A program made the translations under genes and the position numbers. Below the pieces are notes generated by a model. It had not been told where the DNA came from, made no database searches, and was given only the letters and a program-made list of their open reading frames with translations. From Catonia carolina (Eukaryota; Arthropoda; Insecta; Hemiptera; Achilidae), in NCBI GenBank assembly GCA_035578175.1, contig JAQMRL010000003.1, positions 99,059,969 through 99,123,968 of the forward strand: a stretch of 64,000 nucleotides of DNA, in the 5' to 3' direction. This document shows positions 28,901-40,900 of the stretch, piece after piece (the stretch's first letter is position 1; every line of letters starts with the position of its first letter).

Positions 28901-31900
28901 CCCTCAAAGCATGACGAACTATAGAGAAATATATCTATAAAAAACAATTGTACTAGCCTAAAATTACAGTTATATGACTTAAAGAGAATTTTTATAATCT
29001 TGAGTGACCTCAAAATTCACCATTACAACAAATTTCTAAAGGTTTCAGAAAGACTCACCGAAGAGTTTTTCTTTCAAACACTTGCAAACCTCTCAGGAAA
29101 ATTCTAGGTCCACTCCAGAGTTTTCAGTTGAACCTGACTATATTTCTTGAGTGCTGTTTGTTAGTATGAAAACTATTCTTACAATACACGGATTTAAGTG
29201 GAACGAAGTACCTTACAATTTGTCTGTACAATACTGGTTTTTTAATAAATAAAATTTGTGAAAAGCAGATGAAATGAAAGAGGAAATATTTTTTCAGCTG
29301 ATATGTCTAGACGGTTACTATTTTTAAACTTTCAACTGAAGAGGCGATAAATCACTTTTAGTTGCATTAATCACATTTTCTATTTTCCGATTAACATCTT
29401 CATTGTCCAACATGAAGTACACAGAAGCAATGTAACAGATACTATACACACTCACTTACTCATACCCATCGAGTTGGTCTAAAGGTAAAGTCATCGCTAT
29501 GAGTCAGTTGTTTAACACTTGATTTTTGGAGACAAACGTTCCTGGTTCAAATCCTAGTTAAGGTACTAGACAGTGTTTACCGGTGGACTATGGATGGTTG
29601 GGGTACAATTAACCATACTCTCTCAGGAATGGTAAGCCTGGGTCTGTACAGGACTTCACTTCAATTACGTCATACATATCATTCTAATTTCATTGGGTCT
29701 AATTTGGTTGCTTGCCGTTTTAAATTGAACAGATTGCAACAATGTACACATTAGGATTAGGGATAAAAAAATTCACTTACTCGTCCAGCCATTAGTTTAC
29801 ATTAGTGTAACTCTCATACGCAGTATTAGTGGAGGTTCAATACAGTACAGCAAATGGCATATTAAAATGTAGATCTGTCCGAAAGAGATAGCATTGGGAA
29901 AGTGAATGCATGGTATAATAATAATAGTTTGGTCCTTCTAACAACATTTGCTATGACGATAACATTGTATGAGGCGTGTTCAGAAAGTAAGTACAGTTTT
30001 TACAAAAAAAAAAGTAAAACAATTTTTTTTCAACACAATTTTATTTCTACATGAAAGCCCAAACCTTAAAACTATTTTTCGACATAGTTTACACCGATGT
30101 TCAAACACTTGTCGTAGCGGGTGATCAATTTGTCTATACTCTCTTCGTAGAAGGTTCCCGCCACTGACGTGCACAATACCAAGAGACTCGGAAGTGCTTT
30201 GACTTTTCTCACACGATACAGTGATGATGGTGAGGATTTTTTAAACAAAACTGTGACAGATTATGAAACTTGGGTCCGTCATGTCACACCGGAATCTAAA
30301 CAGCAGTCAATGGAGTGGCGACACACGCAATCCTCGAAGAAACAAAAATTCAAGACAACAATGTCTGCACAAAAAATCATGTGCACTGTCTTTTGGGATT
30401 GGAAAGGTGTTTTGGTGATTGATTTTCTCCCAAGAGGTGAAACCATTAATGCGGCAAAGTATTGAGAAACCTTAAGAAAACTAAGGCGGGCAATTCAAAA
30501 CAAACGAAGAGGAATGCTCAGTAACGGAATTGTGTTGCTCCATGACAATGCTCGGCCCCATACTGCTGGTGACACTCAAACATTGGTTTGACAATTTCGT
30601 TGGGAGCAGTTTGATCACCCCCACTACAGCCCGGACTTGGCACCGTCTGACTACCACTTGTTCCTGCACATGAAGCATGAGCTAGGCGGCGAACGCTTTG
30701 AAACCGACGATGAAGTGAAAACTGCCGTGGAGTCGTGGCTACATTCGTTGGCAGGAACCTTCTACGAAGAGGATATAGACAAATTGATCACCCGCTACGA
30801 CAACTGTTTGAACATCGGTGGAAACTATGTCGAAAAATAGTTTAAGGTTTGGGCTTTCATGTAGAAATAAAATTGTGTTAAAAAAAATTTTTTTACTTGT
30901 TTTTTTTTAAAACGGTACTTACTTTCTGAACACGCCTCGTATTGAGTGATAAAAGAGTGACGTCAATGACTCACAATACAAAGTGCTCTACAATAATCCA
31001 TGTTATAGGTGAATAACACAGCTCAACTTGGCTGGATCAGCTGTATACTAAAGCACTGTTAGCTTTAAATTTTGAAATTTGCCTATTGTAATACATAAGC
31101 ACAATTTACTTCTCTTTAATACAAACATCTCTATTATTAAGTCTTGTAAATCTTGCAATTACAACAATAATATGTATGGATCCTACACAGCACACTACAT
31201 GTAATTTTTGTGCTTTAAAAAATCTTTGATTATCCAAACTTTCAAGTAACCAAACCAATTTTACCATCAAATAGTAATAATAACTGTAATTAATTAATAA
31301 ACATGTAATAAGGGAAGCACATGCTGTGCTAAAACACAGTTTCACATGGCAATTAAAATAAAGGAGATTTTCAAAGAAAATAGAGCATCTCTCAAAGAAA
31401 CTATTAATAAAGCAGGTCAATAGTAACAGGTACAGCCATTTTTTGAGAACTTTTCTATTCCAAAATTTTGTATACGAATAAAGGACCCTATACTTCAGTA
31501 CAAGAAAACCAATTTTGCATAAAAATCTCAGGACCCCATGCAATAACCTTAAGTTTTATGTTCCAGCTGAATCAGAGAAATAGCTTCTGCTCTAGTACAT
31601 ATATATAGGGTGATTCAAAACTATACGGCAATCTCTTGGGATCTCACTCTATAGCTAAAAATAAGAAAAAAAGTTCATATAAACATATGCCTGAAAACGC
31701 TTAGTTAGCGAGTTACGGCTAGCGAAAAATTTCACCTACAACTCTGTACACTCGGTGAAGTAAGGTCGTATAAAAATGTTAAAGGTAGTTACAAAGATAC
31801 AAATACGATTGTTTCTTATGTTTTTTAATCTGAAAAATTGAATAAAATTGGTTCCAGAGCTGTAAATTCAATACTTTCAGAGATATCTTACATAAAACAC

Positions 31901-34900
31901 AAGAATTGATGCAAAGAAATAACACATTTTGTGTTTAACGTAAGATTACTTCCATAAATGGTAAATAACGGTGTATTTTTTCTTAAATAAATTTGTAGAA
32001 AATTTATTTAAGAAAAAATACACCTTTATTTTTCTTAAATAAATTTTATTTTTTCTTAAATAAATTTGTAGAAAATTTATTTAAGAAAAAATACACCTTT
32101 ATTTACCATTTATGGAAGTAATCTTACTTGAAACACAAAAATGTGTTATTTCTTTGCATCAATTCTTGTGTTTTATGTTAAGATATCTCTGAAAGTATTG
32201 AATTTACAGCTCTGGAACCAATTTTATTCAATTTTTCAGATTAAAAAACATAAGAAACAATCGTATTTGTATCTTTGTAACAACCTTTAACATTTTTATA
32301 CGGCCTTACTTCACCGAGGGTACTGAGTTGTAGGTGAAATTTTTTGCTAGCCGTAACTCGCTAACTAAGCGTTTTCAGGCATATGTTTATATGAACTTTT
32401 TTTTCTTATTTTTAGCTATAGAATGAGATCCCAAGAGATTGCCGTATACTTTTGATTGAATCACCCTGTATTTAAGTGTTTGGATGCACATAAACTTTAA
32501 AAAAATTGTTTGGCTTGTAGTACAATATAAATAACAAGAGTAATTGAAACCCGATATCAAAATATTTCACATCTTCACCAGAGCCTTAAGGAAGTAAAAC
32601 AATTTTTAAATTGATATCTTCTGTGAAGCTCAGTCTGTGTATAGTTTAATTAAAAAAACTAAAGGCAAACAAATATGCTGGCCAAAAAAATTAAAAATCA
32701 ATTTATATATTTATATGTGAACACAAAGCTACTACTTACATTCGCCACTACGAAATTCGTCTTCAGCAGTTGCTGGGCCAGCCTCACTGTTATTTGCATC
32801 CAAATGATTGTTAGTCAATCCAGATTCCTGCAATTAATAAAAAAAGGAATCAGCACTTGTCTGAAATAATTCATAAAACTCATTATTTTGGAATATTATT
32901 TGGTCATCATTTGACTGGTGCCAATTTTCAAAATTGTCATCTATCATTTTTTCTTGTTCATTCATCACACCCAGAAGTCAAAAACCACAAAAGATAGCAA
33001 CAAATGGTTTTCGGATCCGTAAACTACACAAAAAGTTATTGGGTCTAAATTGGATTTGAAATTCCGGTTTTGACCGGAAGTGGCACAAAACCAAAATAAA
33101 GTCGAAATATGGAAACAAAAATAGTGTCATTCCATTCTTCTTGAAGAGCAGATACAAAAATTATTGGGTTTGAAGTTCTGATTTTAACTGGATATCAAGA
33201 TATCAAAGTCAGAAACTACAAAAAATAGCAATAAACGGTTTTTGGATTCGTAATCTATACAAAAAGTTAGTGGGCCTGGACTGGGTTTGAAGTTCCGGTT
33301 TCGACTGGAAGTGGCCCAAAACTCGAAGTCAAGAAATCAAAGTCGAAACATGGAAACAAAAATAATGTAATTCCATTCCTGTTAAAGAAAAGATACAGAA
33401 ATCATTGGGTATGAAGTTCCGATTTCGATTGGAAGTGGACCAAAACTTGAAGTCAATAAATCTATATTGGAATTTGGAAACAAAAGTAGTGTCATTCAAT
33501 TCCTCTTAAAGAGTAGATACAGAAATAACTAATGGTTTTTTTCTATAAATCAAAGGTAGGCTCGAAGCCTTTTAAAAAATTGCCACCAACCATGAGTCTC
33601 ATGAAAGGGATTTTTCTGTGTTAGGTTACCTTACTTGTAAGAAATTATAATGTGAATTAAACAGGAGTAAAAGTGCTCGAGCTGAGTGGGTTGGTCACTC
33701 GATCAGCATTGGGCCAATTGACGTTAGCAACAGCCAAATTATAGCAAGAGGAACACGCCACCGTTCCCAGTTTTCAAAAAAGGCTGCATCTCAGGCGAGC
33801 TGCTGTCATGGCTATACTAAATATCAGAAAAATAATATTTAAAATTTAAGGGTCTTTTTTGTTTTCTGTATGCCACTATCAAATCCGAATTCCCTAAAGG
33901 GTTACACAATTCTCCCACTCCTGCGTGGTATCAACTCCACTCCGATTTCACAGTTAGTTATGATTACGATTACACAGTCTGCTATGAATTTTGTAGAGTT
34001 ACTTTAATATTTGGACGGAGGTAGATGCTGCAGAGTTCCTTCAGGAAAAGGGATTATTACAAAATCCAAGAAGATGTGACGACTAAAATAGTATGTGTGA
34101 AACACTCACACGACTTTCTCTTCCCGATGTAAATAATTAAATAATATAACGTAAATAGTATAATGTAGCCTAGTAATAGCAAAATGAAACTATCAAAATA
34201 TGAAATAAAACAACAGATTGTGTAACATAGTACTGCATACTGGAACTGGGAAGGACGTGTATACATGTGCATGAGTGTGTCTGTCTCAGTATGAGTATTC
34301 AGTAAGGCAGGGAGTGGGAGAAATGAACAAGTGTGCACCCCTTCAGGGAATTCGGTTTTGATAGTGCATACAGCAAACGGAAAAGACCCCAATTTAAAAT
34401 TATGTGTCATTTAGTCCATTGGAGCCTATGGATGAGTCCAGTTTGTCCACCCCAAATGGAGTAAAATGGCTTGGTTCGTATATAGGTTATTATGCAGGGA
34501 GCCGCAAAAAGATCTGATGGATTTCGTTGCTGAACAGATGAGCAATTAAGTGGTGGGGATTGGTGCAATGAAGAGCCTACATTACGCCATTTCAATAGCC
34601 ATGGAGCTGTAGTCAAGTGAACACTGTGCGTTTTTTTTGGAGGAAATTTTTTAAAAGTAGTGAGTCTTATGTCATTACTCAACATCAGTTCCATCAGTGC
34701 TTTAATGTGAGTCAAAGAGGACGCGTTCCATCTCATAACACAATTTTGTTATGGGTGAGTAACTTCAAAACTATAGCCGCAGCCTAAAAACCTCAGTTGA
34801 CAGGGTACCATTTTCATCCATATAAAATTGTTATTGTCCAGCAGTTAAAAAGTTTTCAGATATTTGCAAAGCAACACTTTGTTCATGAGCTGGTCGTCGT

Positions 34901-37900
34901 GGACTAGCTTCCACATGTCTCACTTGCTCAAAACATTCTCTGGTGTCTTGGCTGATCTTGGATGGGCTGTCAACTTACGTTTTAAGAGCGAGCCTGTAGT
35001 TTTGAAGTTATTCACCCAGAACAAAATTACTTTACGAGATCAAAAGCATCCTCTTCGATCCACATTAAAGTGCTGATGGAACTGATGCTGGGTAATGATG
35101 CAAGACTCACCACTTTTAAAAAAATGCCGTGATAACAAACACAGGGTATTCACCTGACCACAGCTCCATGGCTACACTGAAATGACGTAATGTAGACTTA
35201 TCATTGCGCCAATCCCCACCACTTACTCGTTCATCCATACAGCGAAAAAAACAGTCATCTTTTTGCCGCTCCCTATAAACTCTTTTTATAATCTTAAGGT
35301 TCTCAAATTCATCACTAGAAGCCTTAAGTATTTCATATAATAGTTTCTATGACTTAAAAAATTAATTAAATTGCACTTTAAAAAGTTAAAAATCTAAAAC
35401 GATACAAAAGCAACACAATGCACTAGTTCATTACCGAGAAAGTTATGGAAGCAAGCATGATGTGGCAATACTATTTATTTCCTATCAGCTTGCTGAGGTA
35501 TCCTATTCTAGGTTAATTCTGACTACATGTACTACTTTTAAAGGAAATATAATCTGCTTACGCAAGTAGAATAAGTTAACACATATAAAATTTTTCATGC
35601 AAAATATAATTATAATCTAAAATTACATATAGATGACAAAATACTACACAAAACTATCAACAAACTTGTAAATCACGCAAAATACAATAGAAATTGAAGC
35701 AAATAAAACATGAAGAAATAATCATTCTGAAGAATAAAACTAAACTAAGCAAAAACAAAACACAAACTACGTAATTAATTTAATCTCTTCGATTATATAT
35801 ATAATATAAAGTCACCAAATATGATTCAGTGTTTCACAACACAATACTTGCAACTTTTTTAACCACAACAAAAATTAAATAATATAATAATAAAAAAATA
35901 AATAAAAATACACACGAAACAATGAACAAGATATCCACTAATCCAACACAACTGGTGATGAGGCATACAGATTTTGCTGAAGTACATTTCAAATCTCTCA
36001 ACTAAACCACAAAATTTCTATACACCGTTTACTTTGTGATATTTACTCTAAAAAATAGTGAATTTATTTTTCAAAAATTAAATTATTTCTTTTTTTAAGG
36101 TAGACTCTCATCTAACTTAAAACGCACACAAATTTTGTTTATTTTTTGCAAAATTGTTCTTTAACTGGTTTAATTACTTCATTCCTAAGATATTTTGGGA
36201 GAAAAAAAACTAAAGTTACCGTGGTAACGTAGATGTCCCTTAAAACTTTATTCAAAGTTTCTCATAAATTACAATTTTACATGACTTGAAACTAAAAAAA
36301 ACTTCAGTTCTATGACAACCAGTCATATTTTTTTTACCGAAGTCGTTGTAATTTTAAATATACTTTGATGTGACAATAGCGTTTTTATAAAATGTTACCC
36401 ACCTACTTTTATTTCACTTTGAATAATTAGATACCTAGTCACAAAAATATGTATATCGTATTTCAAAATAGTTCAGACATTATCATAGAGGATGATAATT
36501 TATTCTTTTATTTGACACCAAATTTTTAGTTTACAAGTTTAAATATTACAGACATGATTTTTCTACGAAAACTATATTTTTAATTTCAACCCATATCTTA
36601 GGGGCTGTTTAGGGGTAGCTTTAAGATGCACTCAGCAATATATATAGAAAACAATTACAATTACTATTTTATCCCAAATGTGTGTTATGTTGCTATCTGT
36701 TAAATTCAGAACAATAAGCAACCTCATGAGATGATGTGTAATCTTGTAGGAACCAAGCCAACCGTTCTTGAGAGAATATGGTTAATTGAACCCCAACCAT
36801 CAAAGTACACCGGTAAACACTGCCTAGTATTCAAATCCGTACAAAAGTAACTACCTTTACTAGGATTTGAACCAGGATCCAAAAATCAGCTGTTAAAAAG
36901 GTGACGACTTTACCTCTAGACCCACCAGCTGGGTCATATTACTAAGAGTAAACATTTTTATAAAAAGGTAGACTAGAGCGGACGCCAAATATGCTTGCCG
37001 GTTTTCTGAAGTATGCAGAAGGTTTATTTTGGTAATGGCGCGCTTGGTTGCCTCAGCGAGTGGTGGGGTCAGTGCTGTACTAGCTGTGATCAGTCACATT
37101 GCTCTTGCACCGTTATATATCAGTTAACCTAAAAAAATTAAGTCTGTAAATGTGCAATGTTTACAATTGAATGTTTTTAATGTCACTAATAGATGATAAT
37201 TTACATCGTTCAGTGCATGTGATTTAATAGCCAGTTTGATACTAAAACACGAAATCTACCGACTGAATCCTAACTGTTCAGCAGCTACACCAGGCAAGCT
37301 TATTCGGCGTCCGCTCTACCTCCTTTAATCATAGGGCTGTATTACACTATAAAAGATATTTGACAAAGATCGTTTGTAAAAGATGTTTTATAAAATATTT
37401 TATGGTATAATATAGGGTGATTCAAAAAGAGCGTCGGTTTTTAAACGGCTGGTAAATTTTTGTTTATCGGTTGGGAACATTGTTTGACCTCATTTCTATT
37501 TTGGAGAACATTCCAATTGACGATTCAGTTGTAGTTTCTCTTGTTCGCAGTGTAGTACTCTTGCAGTCTGTGTCTAACCATGGAGAAGTTTACTATTGCG
37601 CAACGAGTGTTAATCGTCAAAACATTTTACCAGAGTGGAGAGAGTTATGCGGCTACTGTCAGGCGACTTTGCGGTACTCTAGGACGTAATGAATCACCGA
37701 ATGAATCAACAGTTCGCAGGCTCATGAAAAAGTTTTTTGAGACGGGTTCAACAGTCGACCTTAAAAGTTCTGGACGTCGTCGTTCTGGCCAAACTGAGCA
37801 GAACGTTGCGTTGGTTCGTGAAGTGTGGCTGTTAGCCCAGCAAAATCAATACGTCGCCGTTCTCAACAATTGGGTTTAAGATATTCTTCTGTACGGAGAA

Positions 37901-40900
37901 TTCTTCGGTACGATCTCCAATATCACCCGTATAAAATTCAGTTGACGCAACATTTGAAAGTGGCAGACCACCAGAAGAGACGACAGTTTGTTGACTGGGT
38001 ATTGAGAAAACGGCAGGATGATGACACCTTCGCAAACAAAATTATTTTCAGTGATGAGGCGCACTTCCACTTAAACGGTTTTGTTAATAAACAGAACTGC
38101 CGTATGTGGGGTTTAGAAAATCCTCGCGTGGTTAATGAAAGGGAAATGTATGCACAGCGAGCGACAGTTTGGTGCGGCTTTTGGTCGGGCGGTGTCATCG
38201 GCCCTTACTTTTTTGAAAATCAAGAAGGACAAGCCGTGACAGTAAATGGAGACCGATACCGTACGATGATTAGGGAGTTTTGTGGCGTCATTTGGATGGA
38301 ATGGACATTGACGAGTTGTGGTTTCAACAGGATGGTGCCACCTGTCACGCTGCACGAGAAACAATGTTGTTGCTCCGTGAAAGGTTCCAGGATCGCATCA
38401 TTTCTCGTAATTCTGACCATCAGTGGCCACCAAGGTCGTGTGACTTGACGCCTTGTGACTTTCATCTTTGGAGTCATCTGAAGTCATTGGTGTATGCCAA
38501 TAAACCCCAAAACATCAATGACTTGAAGGAGGAAATTCGACGGGTTATTGGGCAAATGGAAGTCGAAACTTGTCGTGCAGTAATATCCAATTTCATGGAC
38601 AGAGTTGATGCGTGCCAGCGCAGTAGAGGAGGACACATGCATGACATCATTTTTCATAAATAAAATCGGAAGGAAAGATGAACTTGTTGATGTATTTATT
38701 TTCAGTTTTTCAATAAAATAAATCTCTTAATTTGATATATCAAAACCGGCGCTTTTTTTGAATCACCCTATAGGACATATTTTATGAAAGATTTCACGTA
38801 AACAAATAAAATGGCCGACTGTAAGAACAGTAAATATTGTTGGACTGTAGAAACAACTAAATTGAGACTGAGACCAAGACGATCTTCAACATTTATACTG
38901 TTTCTTAAATGTGTATCTTCTTTTTTAATAGCCGGCCGCATTGGCGCAGTTGCTAACGTGCTCGCCTCTCATCATGCGGTCTTGCATTCGAATCCCATTC
39001 AGGGACAGCATATTTTCATATGTTACAAAAAGAATCATTTCATCCTTCACAGTCTGCATTAGCAGTAATTGCAGAACAGTCGGACGTTAAACAAAAAAAA
39101 ATGTATTTTTTAATAAAAGGTGACACATTTAGAGAAACAAATTGAAAAAGATCATCGCCCATTCTCATATACTTTTCATAATGTTTTACATCTTCAAACT
39201 GAAGCTCTTTTAATACATTCTCATGGATTCCTTTAATATCATGTCTTCCAATCCATGGTTTAACCCAAACACATTTATTTTCCTCTTCTTTTTCAATAAT
39301 AAACTTATTGTAACAGCTCCACATATTGCTGCTGCACAAGCATACAACTGCTCATCATCCATTTTTAAAGAACTACGATGAAAACTTTTAAGTAGTAAAG
39401 TTCCATCAAATATTTTATAAAAACTTATATGAAGAAAATATGATAAAATCTTTTATAAAAGATCTTTTATAGAGTAATACAGGCCTTACACATGTTTTTC
39501 ATATTGTAAAGAATCTTGAACAGAGTTGAAACAACACCTTCAATATTTATAGTATGAATTAGTACAATGAGGTTTGAAAAGCTCCATGCAATCTTTTAAA
39601 ATTTTATTATAAAATTCCTATTCAGACCAAACGGAAAATTATCAGAACCTACATTAGTAAAAACTACACAAATGATGGTGTGTGGAGAATTCTCACAAAC
39701 GAAAGGATCTACAAAACCACAGAACCAATTGTAAGTCTTATTATTTTTTTGGTTTTACGTCTGACTGTTTAGCGATTGCTGATAATGCAGGCGGTGGGTG
39801 ATAAGGATGATACATGAAGATGAGTGATGAAAATATACCAGATCTGACTGGGAATTGAACCCGGCACCCTAGCATAGAAGCCAGTTGTGCTAACCACTAT
39901 ACTAACAGCCCGATCATATGAAAAAGTGAGTTTCTCATTTCTTCCACATCCTGAGAATGCCTGACAGCAGGATACTACACAACATAAACCAGAGGGCTGA
40001 GTGTGAAATCTGAGGAAGATATATAGCAGGAGTTAACACGTTCAATGCTGCCAGGTAGACCCAATGGCATTTGCCGTGACGGTGCAATACTTCAATGGTA
40101 AACTGGCCTGACACCATTATATTCATACACAAGAATTTAATTAGTTTTGCCACACTTAATATTTATTTCATTTAATTTCCATAATTGAATGATTGTAACG
40201 CAAGTAATGACATATAATAATATTTTATATTATTATTCTGACTAGAAAACACAAGAAAAATGTGTATATGCTCAAGTTTTCTTACGTGATTATGTGAATG
40301 TAGCCGAAATAATATGATCAATATCTGTAATTATGAAATATATGTAGCCTAATAATCTATAAATAACAATTAAAGTTCACAGAAAATTTGAAACTTGAGT
40401 TTTAAATATATTGGTTTTTAAAAAACCTGTGACGTCTGTTCAAGAATTGGTCATATACTGGCATAGAATGAACCTTCTTCTACGACTACATGATAAAAGA
40501 GATACTATTTACCCTGACAAAACGTAGAAAAAAAAGAGACAATAAAACATACAAATTGACCACATTTTTGCGTTCACTAGTCACCTGGCAGCGTCTGATA
40601 AACCGCATAAATGCGTCCGCCGCACTGAAAGTGTTAAAGAGGACCTGGAAGAAGTTGGACTGACGAAGAGGACAAAACGAATAAATTTTTTAACACAAAT
40701 GGGTTTCAAATGGATAAAGTGACTAGAGTTGTGTGGTTGATGGACAAACAGCAGAAAGAGAGAATGAAAAATATGAAGTATTGGCAGAGGAAACGACTAA
40801 TGGGAGTCAAAGAAGACAAATCAAATAATCGACTAAAGTGATCCAGTGAGGTCAAATTAAAAAAAAATCCTTATATTAATTTTTTAACTTATTAATTAAC

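Larger units (their letters stand above)
37334..39485. mobile_element. PIF/Harbinger element hosting nested insertions
   Basis: Inverted termini GGGCTGTATTACACTATAAA (37334) and, from the right, GGCCTGTATTACTCTATAAA (39485). Flanking triplets are ATA and TTA. Inside are a Tc1/mariner element (37415-38768), a SINE (38932-39100) and, on the minus strand, a Harbinger nuclease fragment that probably belongs to the host element. Confidence 0.75.

Noticed and set aside
31106..31543. 145-codon minus-strand frame
   Set aside because: Composition is that of translated AT-rich DNA; no motif, no homologous copy and no splice signals in phase with TACC.
39845..39915. tRNA gene on the minus strand
   Set aside because: A and B boxes are good, but the acceptor arms do not pair properly and the sequence runs on into a SINE tail shared with 38932-39100.
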